Shown here: piece by piece, positions 1 through 6,554 of the stretch | How the letters are laid out: each line of letters begins with the position of its first letter | Position numbering within the stretch: position 1 is the stretch's first letter | Source: JADJOY01 sp964450125 | GTDB lineage: Bacteria; JADJOY01 | Direction of reading: 5' to 3' | Assembly: GCA_964450125.1 (NCBI GenBank) | Contig: CAYVDO010000221.1 | Span: forward strand, 1 to 13,390 | Length of the DNA: 13,390 nt | Position numbers and translations under genes: made by a program | Notes under the pieces: model-generated | Told to the model about the DNA's origin: nothing | The model's input: the letters and a program-made list of their open reading frames with translations, nothing else | Databases searched by the model: none

Positions 1-506
1 TGGTAGTCGACGGGGCAGAGACGAAAGACGAAAGCGTGGCCGCCGATGCACGCGTTTGCGAGCGCTTCCGAGCCGACCAGCGTGGCGATCGCGAGCGGCA
101 CACCTTTGATCGTGAGCGGCGTGGCCGCTGACGCAATCGGGAAGACGCTCAACCGCCCCTCGGCCGCCGCACCCAACACCTCCGCATCGGTGGGGAAGGG
201 GCGCGCGCCAGGCGCCAGCCGGCGGTAGAAGAACTCGTTGAACGAGCGGTATCCACCGGCGGGAGTCTCGAAGTCCGCCGGCCGGATGCCGTACTGGGCC
301 ACGAACGGCGCGATCCCGCGCACCGAGACGCGCGTGGATTGGTACCAACCCAGGAAGCGTGAGATCGTACGCTGTAAGGCTGGCCAGCCACCGATGGCGC
401 GACCGAGACGGTTCTCGTAGGCGAGCGACAGCATCGCGCCTCCGAAAACCTGTTCGGTCACGATCGTGCCGCTTCGGCGATCGAAGAGGCGCGTTGGCGT
501 GATCAT
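1..506 (-). CDS. psd: Phosphatidylserine decarboxylase, N-terminal part (cut by window edge)
   Basis: Converts phosphatidylserine to phosphatidylethanolamine at the inner membrane, using a pyruvoyl group made by self-cleavage. Only the first 168 codons are present; the frame runs off the left edge, so the C-terminal autocleavage motif cannot be seen. Visible family signatures are the N-terminal MITPTRLFDRRSG, the segment SFNEFFYRRLAPGARPF at about residues 89-105 (the conserved S/N-FFxRxL-xxxRP block), and GHAFVFRLCPVDYH at the truncated end, matching the LRLCPxDYHRFH block that holds an active-site His. The ATG at 506 is chosen because the protein then begins where family members begin; the frame stays open further upstream and no good Shine-Dalgarno is visible. 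It lies downstream of orn in the same direction. The family call is firm; the start is less so. Confidence 0.88.
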   Translation of the reverse strand, partial: MITPTRLFDRRSGTIVTEQVFGGAMLSLAYENRLGRAIGGWPALQRTISRFLGWYQSTRVSVRGIAPFVAQYGIRPADFETPAGGYRSFNEFFYRRLAPGARPFPTDAEVLGAAAEGRLSVFPIASAATPLTIKGVPLAIATLVGSEALANACIGGHAFVFRLCPVDY

Positions 507-690
507 CGGGAAGGCATCGCGGCGTGGCGTGCGGCGCGAGATCAGTGACGCTGCCAGCAGCGATCCCCGACCCTGCCCGAAGCACTCGCCGTCGATCGTT
601 CCACGCGTGTGCGGCGAGGATCCAGAGCAGCTCCCGCAGAGAACATCTCGTCCAGAGCCGATCGGCGTGTGCAGCGCATCATCCGATGGG
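507..690. other. Gap between orn and psd, no gene called
   Basis: These 184 bp separate the orn stop from the psd start. The psd frame stays open through much of it but the translation has no resemblance to the family, and I see no strong hairpin with a T-run. It may be an untranslated leader for psd. Confidence 0.4.
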
Positions 691-1314
691 CTACGAACCG
701 CGGCGTACGTCGAGGCGTGCGCGGTAGTAGGCGAGCTCGGCGATCGAGGCTTGGGCGTCGAAGAACGCGTCGTGCCGCATCGCGTTCGCGTCCAGTTGCG
801 CGTCGGGAAAGAAGCGGCGAATGAGCTCCGGGGTGTCCTTCTCGAAGCGCTCGCCCTTCCAGTACTGATCCCACTGCAGCTTGATGCCCGTCACGTCGAG
901 CAACCGGTAGTTCATGCGCTTGACGAGCTCGGGTAGGAAACGGCGCACCAGTATCCAATCCGAATGGATGCTGTTGCCGGCCAAGATGGGGCGAAAGCGC
1001 TCGGCGTCACCCGGAGGGCCGAGGGTGTTGTCGACGTACTGAGCCAGCCTGCGATCGACCTCGGCGACCGGTAGGCCGTGAGCGGCCGAGCCGCGCAGCA
1101 CGTCCGCCTGGTTTTCCTTCACCCACGGTGCGGGCTCGTGGCCGGGGGGCAGGCGTACGTACATCGTGAGCCCGGGGTCGGGCGTGAGTCGCCTTAGGTC
1201 CGAGTCGGTGATGATCAGCGCCACCTGTAACAGGCACGCCTTGTCGAGCTCGAGTGTCGTGTACTCGGAGTCGAACCAGAGGTAGACGTTGGAGCGGTCT
1301 TTGCTAAAGCCCAT
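691..1314 (-). CDS. orn: Oligoribonuclease (DEDDh 3'-5' exoribonuclease)
   Basis: Degrades 2-5 nt RNA oligomers, including pGpG from c-di-GMP breakdown, to mononucleotides in the cytoplasm. The 207-residue product carries the whole DEDDh set: D15 and E17 in WFDSEYTTLE (family WIDLEMTGLD), D119 in GNSIHSDWILVRRFLPEL (family GNSIxxDRRFL), and H181 with D186 in HDAFFDAQASIAELAYYR, whose ELAYYR ending is typical of Orn. The block RLLDVTGIKL corresponds to RYLDVSTLKEL. It is slightly longer than the usual about 180 residues, through extra sequence around 40-60 and a short C-terminal extension. The start is ATG at 1314; no strong ribosome-binding site precedes it. psd follows in the same direction. 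What is inferred rather than seen is true Orn function, as opposed to a related DEDDh nuclease of close fold. Confidence 0.9.
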   Translation of the reverse strand: MGFSKDRSNVYLWFDSEYTTLELDKACLLQVALIITDSDLRRLTPDPGLTMYVRLPPGHEPAPWVKENQADVLRGSAAHGLPVAEVDRRLAQYVDNTLGPPGDAERFRPILAGNSIHSDWILVRRFLPELVKRMNYRLLDVTGIKLQWDQYWKGERFEKDTPELIRRFFPDAQLDANAMRHDAFFDAQASIAELAYYRARLDVRRGS

Positions 1315-1638
1315 GGTCGTGTGTTCGTTCGGAGGTTGGACCCCGTCCCGGGTCTTGCGAGGTCAGGTCCCCGGCAGCGAGGGCGCGCGATGGTATCAGA
1401 GCGGGCGCCGCGTTTCGACCCGATCATCGTCTGCTCAGGTGCCGGGGGGGCGGATGAATTGTCAATTTTAAGTGATAAATTGTGCTTAGCGCGCATTTTG
1501 ATGCGAGTATTTTGCTCACGCCGATCCCAGCGCCAAGCTGGTGGGTGCGTGGTTGCCGCGCCGGGATCTCCCGCCCTCGGCCCAACATGCCTCGTGCGAG
1601 CCGGCGATGGTCGCGCGAGCCCGACAGCGAGTGAGGAC
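1315..1638. promoter_or_regulatory. Divergent intergenic region between orn and the SGNH lipoprotein, with an AT-rich island
   Basis: About 324 bp lie between two divergent gene starts. Positions 1451-1515 are strikingly AT-rich for this genome. The minus strand of 1460-1465 reads TTGACA, a perfect -35 hexamer for orn, but the expected -10 position does not resemble TATAAT. On the plus strand TTGTCA (1459-1464) and TTGTGC (1480-1485) are weak -35 candidates without a clear partner. A promoter region is likely from position and composition; the exact elements are not resolved. The plus frame here is open from 1321, but its translation looks non-coding. Confidence 0.35.
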
Positions 1639-2772
1639 GTGAAGGTCATCATCCGACGACACATCGCGAGGTTCTTGCTTCTCGCCCTGGTGCTTTCTGC
1701 CGCCGCGTGTGGTGGAAGTGGTTCCAGCGCGAGCCCACCCCCCGATGACGGTGGCGGCGGTGGCGGTGGTGGTGGTGGCGACGGCGGTGGCACCGGCGGT
1801 GGTGGGACGGGTGGTGGCGGCACGCCCGAGCCGCCTCCCCCGCCGCCAACGATCACCGGCATCACGATCACGCTTCGCCAGTCGCCGCACGGCGATCCGC
1901 TCGTCGGCGTGAAGGTGAAAGTCACTCGCGACGGCAACGTCGTCGCCGAGCCCATCACCGGCGCGGATGGGGTCGCACGGATCGACCAGCTCGTGGCCGA
2001 CAACTACGGTCTGGCGCTCGACGGCATGCCCCCCGATTACGACACCTCGTTGGTGCCGGCATCGGTGCGGTTCGGGGTGTTCTTCCCCAAGGACCTCGCT
2101 TTCGATCTGCCGCTGGCGCTCAAGACGGGCTACATGGCGACCTTCGGCGACTCGGATCTGTCGGTTCCGATACCGTTCCGCCGCACGTCGCTGGACACCT
2201 ACCTGGACGGCGATCCCACGCTCACGGCGTTCTTCGGCAACTTCGACGTCATCAATCTCGCCGAGCCCGATACGCCCGTGTACGACCACGCGCAGGCGGA
2301 TCACCACGCGCTGCCGCAAGTGCGCGCCGGCCTGCGCGATTATCCCGGGATGCGCTTCGCGTTCCTGCGCTTCGGCCTCAACGACATCCACTCGTATCTC
2401 TGGTACCCGAGCGACGAGAACGTCGAAGCCTTCCGCGACGCTTATTCGGAGGTGCTCGACCTCGTCGCTTCGACGGGAACCAAGCCGATCCTCTGCACGA
2501 TCCACGGCGAGAAGCGCCAGGACATGGCCGGGGGGCACTCCGTGGCGAACAACGCGATCCGGGTGCTGGCGAGCCCGGAAGCGTACGCAGCGGTGCTCGT
2601 CGAGAGTGACTTCGACTACTCCTCGAACCGCCAGTGGTTCGCAGGCAACGACTCGGAGCAAGTGCATCTCGACGATGAGGGGATGCAGCACGTCGCCGAT
2701 CTGACGCGCGCTGCGATCCTCGCGTACTACACGCGTGGCGCGTACGCGGATCAGGTCGCGGCGTCGAACTGA
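1639..2772 (+). CDS. SGNH/GDSL-family hydrolase lipoprotein with Gly-rich linker
   Basis: The 377-residue product starts with a lipoprotein signal (two Arg, hydrophobic FLLLALVLSAAA, then C24), so it is probably acylated at Cys24 and exported. Residues 38-62 are almost all Gly with some Thr/Asp, followed by PEPPPPPP, a flexible tether. Residues 71-165 look like a small beta-sandwich of the carboxypeptidase-regulatory type (GVKVKVTRDGN, TGADGVARI). From about 166 comes an SGNH hydrolase core: TFGDSD with Ser172, GLND with Asn248, and VHLDDEG with His343. Three residues before the His the usual Asp is Glu340; Asp338 is nearby. Substrate is unknown; the family includes esterases, lipases and carbohydrate deacetylases. 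The GTG at 1639 is chosen because it gives a normal-length signal peptide; in-frame ATGs at 1321 and 1501 would bury it. It stands alone and ends 40 bp from the convergent ilvD. Confidence 0.78.
   Translation: MKVIIRRHIARFLLLALVLSAAACGGSGSSASPPPDDGGGGGGGGGGDGGGTGGGGTGGGGTPEPPPPPPTITGITITLRQSPHGDPLVGVKVKVTRDGNVVAEPITGADGVARIDQLVADNYGLALDGMPPDYDTSLVPASVRFGVFFPKDLAFDLPLALKTGYMATFGDSDLSVPIPFRRTSLDTYLDGDPTLTAFFGNFDVINLAEPDTPVYDHAQADHHALPQVRAGLRDYPGMRFAFLRFGLNDIHSYLWYPSDENVEAFRDAYSEVLDLVASTGTKPILCTIHGEKRQDMAGGHSVANNAIRVLASPEAYAAVLVESDFDYSSNRQWFAGNDSEQVHLDDEGMQHVADLTRAAILAYYTRGAYADQVAASN
1750..1824 (+). repeat. Gly-codon low-complexity tract encoding the lipoprotein linker
   Basis: Runs of GGT/GGC codons encode residues 38-62 of the lipoprotein (Gly with occasional Asp and Thr). 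Such tracts are prone to slippage and sequencing error, so the exact Gly count may differ between strains or assemblies. Confidence 0.8.
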
Positions 2773-2773
2773 G

Positions 2774-2795
2774 CCGCGCGCCGATCCCCGCGCGG
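2774..2795. terminator. GC-rich hairpin between convergent genes, possible bidirectional terminator
   Basis: CCGCGCG (2774-2780) pairs perfectly with CGCGCGG (2789-2795) around an 8-nt loop, inside the 40-bp gap between the stop codons of the SGNH lipoprotein and ilvD. No T-run follows on either strand, so this is only a structural suggestion; in DNA this GC-rich a 7-bp stem can occur by chance. Confidence 0.3.
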
Positions 2796-2812
2796 AAGCC
2801 TTCGTCGCGCGT

Positions 2813-4619
2813 TCACTCCGTGTAGGCGCCCACCGACGCGCACGCCGCGTTGCGGCCGTACTTGCCGAGGACGCCCGTGGGGTAGCGAGGCGTAGGCGCC
2901 TTCCAGGCCGCGCGTCGCTTCGCGAGCTCGTCGTCCGGGACGTGGAGCTCGAGGCGGTTGTGGTCGCCGTCGATGGTGATTCGGTCACCCTCGTGCACCA
3001 GCGCGATCGTGCCGCCTTCCTGTGCCTCGGGCGCTACGTGGCCGACCACCATGCCGAAGGTACCGCCCGAGAAGCGGCCATCGGTGATGAATCCGACCTT
3101 GTCGCCGAGGCCCTTGCCGATGAGCGCTGCCGTGGGGGCCAGCATCTCCCGCATGCCAGGTCCGCCGCGCGGCCCTTCGTACCGGATGACGAGCACGTCG
3201 CCAGCCTGGATCCGGTCCGCGAGGATCGCGTCCATGCACGCTTCCTCGCTGTCGAACACGCGTGCCGGTCCCGTGATCTGCCGTGATTTGAGGCCGGTGA
3301 CTTTCGCCACGGCGCCGCGCGGCGCCAGGTTTCCCTTGAGGATCGCGAGGTGTCCCTCGGAGTAAAGCGGCCGCGCGAGCGGCAGCACCACGTCCTGGCC
3401 CGCAGGCGGCGCCGCAGGGACGGATGCGAGGTTCTCGGCCACGGTCTTGCCGGTGACGGTCATGCACGAGCCGTCGATCAAGCCGGCCTCGAGAAGCATC
3501 TTCATCACCAGCGGGATGCCACCCAGTTCCGCGCCCGCCAGCCGAACCACCTTCGCTGATTCCGACAGCGCCCTCACCCGTGCCCCGAACAGGGCCCCCA
3601 GCTTCCGAAGCACCTCCGGCCGCGTCGAAAACATATACTTGTCGNNNNNNNNNNAGATCCGTTGCCACGTACCTGCCCGAGGGCTTGAGGTCGCAGAACA
3701 CCGGCACGCGCTTGCGAATGGTCTCGAAGTCGTCGATCGTGAGCGGCACTTCCGCAGCGTGGGCGATCGCGAGCAGGTGCAGGATCGCGTTGGTCGAGCC
3801 ACCCACCGCCATCACCACGGCGATGGCGTTCTCGAAAGCGGCGCGGGTCATGATCTGGCGCGGCAGGAGCTGCTTCCCGATGCAACGCACCAGCACCCGG
3901 CCCGCTTCCTCGGTGGAGTCGGCCTTCTCGGCGTCTTCGGCGGCCATCGTCGACGTCATGGGCAAGCTCATGCCCAGCGCCTCGAAGGCAGACGACATGG
4001 TGTTGGCGGTGTACATGCCGCCGCACGCACCCGCCCCCGGGCACGCGTGGTGCTCGATGCCGTCGAAGTCCTCGTCGCTCATCTTGCCCGCGTTCTTGGC
4101 ACCCACGGCCTCGAACACGCTCACGACCGTGAGGTCCTGGCCCTTCCAGTTTCCGGGCTTGATGGTGCCCGCGTAGACGAAGATCGACGGCACGTTGAGG
4201 CGCGCGATCGCGATCATCGCGCCCGGCATGTTCTTGTCGCAGCCCCCGACGGCGACGAGGCCATCCATGCTCTGGCCGCGCACCACGCATTCGATCGAAT
4301 CAGCGATCACCTCGCGGCTCACCAGCGAGCACTTCATGCCCTCGGTGCCCATGGCGATGCCGTCCGAAATCGTGATGGTGCCGAAGACCTGCGGCATGCC
4401 ACCGGCATCGCGCACCCCTTGCTCGGCGCGTGCGGCGAGGCCTCCGATGCCCGCGTTGCACGGCGTGATCGTGCTGTGGGCGTTGGAGATGCCGACGATC
4501 GGCTTCGTGAAATCTCCGTCGCCGAAACCGACGGCGCGAAGCATCGCGCGGTTGGGTGAGCGAGCCACGCCTTCCGTGACGACGCGGCTTCGACGATTGA
4601 GCTTGGGATCGGTGGTCAT
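2813..4619 (-). CDS. ilvD: Dihydroxy-acid dehydratase, interrupted by an assembly gap
   Basis: Dehydrates 2,3-dihydroxy-isovalerate and dihydroxy-methylvalerate to the 2-keto acids that precede valine, leucine and isoleucine; an Fe-S and Mg enzyme of the cytoplasm. The N-terminal 322 codons (4619 to 3655) show the Fe-S ligands C54 in ITPCNAGI, C127 in GGCDKNMPG (with the metal-ligand Lys129) and C199 in CPGAGACGG, ending at SGRYVATDL. The C-terminal part (3523 to the TGA at 2813) runs from GGIPLVMKMLLEAG through TGKTVAENL and TDGRFSGGTFG (family signature 2) to the end. These two parts alone make about 558 residues, the normal short-form length. Between them lie ten Ns and 121 bp (3524-3644) that the family lacks, and the two halves are out of frame by one base because the N count is not a multiple of three. 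Most likely an intact gene damaged by assembly. GGAG lies 11 nt before the ATG. Confidence 0.9.
3645..3654. other. Assembly gap (ten Ns)
   Basis: Ten unknown bases inside ilvD mark a scaffold join. Ten is probably a placeholder length. A true gap with a length divisible by three would put the two halves of ilvD back in one frame. Confidence 0.95.
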
Positions 4620-4742
4620 GGGTCTCGGATCTCCGGTGGTTCAGGACGAAAGCCTACGAAGCTTGTCAGCATCGTTCTCCGTTGTCATCGCGCCGCAAGT
4701 GAAGCTTGCGCGGGCAACTCGGCTGCGTCAGGGTGCGCGGCG
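4620..4742. promoter_or_regulatory. Divergent intergenic region ilvD / membrane protein
   Basis: These 123 bp separate two divergent starts and must hold the promoters of both genes unless transcription enters from elsewhere. GAAGCTTG occurs twice as an exact direct repeat (4658-4665 and 4701-4708), and TTGTCA occurs at 4663-4668 and 4682-4687. No convincing -35/-10 pair could be assigned. AGGG at 4730-4733, nine bases before the ATG at 4743, is the likely ribosome-binding site of the plus-strand gene. Confidence 0.35.
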
Positions 4743-6533
4743 ATGAGGTTGCTGGACCCCTCCCGGGATGTCGCCGCAAACCCAGCGGAGACGGCCGTGC
4801 GTGGCTCGCTCACGCCTGCGCATGGGTTGGCGTTGGCAGCGATCGTCCTCGTGGTCGTGCGCGTCGTCATCCCCGTGCTCCACACGGATGCGCTCTACGA
4901 CGACCATCGCCAGAACTTCTTCTGGCTGACCCAAGTCCACGCGGGCGTGGATTTCTCGGGCACCGATCCGCTCACGCGCTACGCCCGGGATTTTCAGCCA
5001 CCGGCGTTGGCGTGGGCGTACGAGGCGCTCGCGCGTGTCGCCGACCCCTATCTCGTCGGCAAGTGCGTGGGGGTGGTGCTGATCGCTGCGTTCGCGCTGG
5101 CGCTGTGGCGCGTGGGGGCGCGCGCCGCGCCCCGTTCGGCGTTGGCGCCGCTCTTGATGGCGCTCGGCCTCTGCGACGAGATCTGGATCCGCGAGCTGGC
5201 GGGCGGCTTGTCGCGGGCCTTCGGGCCGCCGCTTCAGGTCGCGATCGTTGCCTGTGTCCTCGGCGAGAAGTGGTGGCTGGCGATCGTGTGGATTGCTGCA
5301 GCCGGCCTGGTGCATCCGCAGAGCCTGCTTCTGGGCGCGAGCTTCTTTGCTGCTGGATGGATGCGCACCGCGTGGCGTGGGCGTCGATCAGGCTGGACGT
5401 CCCTGCCAGCCCGCCTCGTTCGGCCGGGCGCGGCTCTCGTGGTGTCGGTCGCAATGCTCGGGTGGCTGAACTTCGAGCACGCGCGCGAGATGCACCGACG
5501 TTTCGGTCCGTTCCTCACGCGCGACGCGATCTTCGATTCGATCGACTACGGCCCCGGCGGGCGCTTCCGCAACGAGCGCCCGCAGAACGTCTTCGTGGAG
5601 ACCGCGCGCGCGCTGGCGCTGCACGTGGGAGTTCCCGACGCTGCGCTGGTGCGAGTACCTCCCTTCGCGCCGGCGAGCACTCAGGTGCCTTGGGCCCTCG
5701 GCGCGCTGGCGGCGTGCGCGCTCGCGTTGGAAGGACTTCGCCGAGTCGCTCGGGTGCGGTGGCGGGACATTCCCTGGTTCGTGCCGGCGTGTCTCGCTCT
5801 CGCCGCCGCGTGGCAGATGGTCGCGTGGCTTGCGTTGCCGCAGCTCTACTTTCCGCGGCGATTTCTCGCCACGTTCGTGCCGCTCGCATTCTTCGGTGCG
5901 CTCGCTTGGTTGCTCGACCGCTGGTTGGCGGAGCTGGCAGCGGCTCCCTCGCGAGCGCGCCGGGGTGCGCCGACGTTCCTGCTTCTCGTGTTCCTGCTGG
6001 CTTCGGCGCACCGATTCGGTGCCCAGCCTGCGGGCTATGCCATCGCGCGCGCCGGCTACGACGGCGTGGCGAGGTTTCTCGCGGCTCAGCCCCTCGCCAC
6101 GCGCTACGCCGCGAGCCCGCGCGGTGACGCCGACACGTTGCTCGCGCTGGTGCCACGGCGCGGTTTCATCGCCTCGGAGATCTCGCATCCGCTCTTTCGC
6201 GACTATCTCGAAGGCACGGTGCGTCCGCGCACGCAGCTCGCGACGCGTGCGCTCTTTCCGGAAGACCCGTTGCGCGACCTCGGTGCCTTGCGAGCGGCCG
6301 GTGTCGAGCTGCTGGTAGCGCGTCGCCGTGATCTGGGCTGGAACGAGCTGCCGGCTTCGTTCGCCTACGAACCGGTGCGATCCGAGGTATCCGCCTATTG
6401 GGGTCGCGAGCATCGCGCGCAGCGCGACGCGTTCTGGGCGAGCTACTCGCCCGCAGCCATCGCGTATCAGGACGACGTGTTCGTCGTCTTCGATCTGCGC
6501 AAGGTCGACTTCCGCGCGGCCGTGGTCCGCTGA
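4743..6533 (+). CDS. Multipass membrane protein, possible GT-C-type glycosyltransferase fold
   Basis: The 596-residue product is an integral membrane protein whose exact family I do not recognise. Hydrophobic segments are visible at about 27-46, 107-123, 132-145, 163-174, 178-204, 228-243, 316-331, 346-365, 374-391 and 409-421, with a soluble C-terminal region from about 425. Between the first two segments sits an extracytoplasmic-type loop with the acidic pair D53-D54 in LYDDHRQNFFW and a FQPPALAWAYEAL helix; an early acidic motif in loop 1 plus many TM helices and a soluble C-terminus is the layout of GT-C (lipid-linked sugar) transferases. That assignment is inference from architecture only. 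LYFPRRFLATFVPLAFFGAL near 368-387 would be a late TM helix. It is transcribed divergently from ilvD and ends 21 bp from a convergent membrane-protein gene. The start is supported by AGGG nine bases upstream. Confidence 0.7.
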   Translation: MRLLDPSRDVAANPAETAVRGSLTPAHGLALAAIVLVVVRVVIPVLHTDALYDDHRQNFFWLTQVHAGVDFSGTDPLTRYARDFQPPALAWAYEALARVADPYLVGKCVGVVLIAAFALALWRVGARAAPRSALAPLLMALGLCDEIWIRELAGGLSRAFGPPLQVAIVACVLGEKWWLAIVWIAAAGLVHPQSLLLGASFFAAGWMRTAWRGRRSGWTSLPARLVRPGAALVVSVAMLGWLNFEHAREMHRRFGPFLTRDAIFDSIDYGPGGRFRNERPQNVFVETARALALHVGVPDAALVRVPPFAPASTQVPWALGALAACALALEGLRRVARVRWRDIPWFVPACLALAAAWQMVAWLALPQLYFPRRFLATFVPLAFFGALAWLLDRWLAELAAAPSRARRGAPTFLLLVFLLASAHRFGAQPAGYAIARAGYDGVARFLAAQPLATRYAASPRGDADTLLALVPRRGFIASEISHPLFRDYLEGTVRPRTQLATRALFPEDPLRDLGALRAAGVELLVARRRDLGWNELPASFAYEPVRSEVSAYWGREHRAQRDAFWASYSPAAIAYQDDVFVVFDLRKVDFRAAVVR

Positions 6534-6554
6534 TCCACGTGCCGAGGCCGCGGC

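Noticed and set aside
1321..1638. N-terminal extension of the SGNH lipoprotein from the in-frame ATG at 1321 or 1501
   Set aside because: It would place the lipoprotein signal 46 to 106 residues inside the protein; the extension covers the AT-rich intergenic island and looks non-coding.
1750..1824. A possible CRISPR or DNA tandem-repeat array at the GGT/GGC tract
   Set aside because: It is a coding Gly linker with no spacers and no regular repeat unit.
3447..4559. A long plus-strand open frame antisense to ilvD
   Set aside because: ilvD on the other strand has unmistakable family motifs; the antisense product is His/Arg/Ala-rich and meaningless.
2813..4619. ilvD as a pseudogene because of the frame change at 3645-3654
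   Set aside because: The frame change coincides exactly with the ten Ns; both halves are otherwise intact and conserved, so an assembly cause is far more likely.
2813..4619. 6-phosphogluconate dehydratase (Edd) instead of IlvD
   Set aside because: The length of about 560 residues and blocks such as GGIPLVMKMLL and TGKTVAENL fit dihydroxy-acid dehydratase; Edd is longer, and no Entner-Doudoroff partner is nearby.
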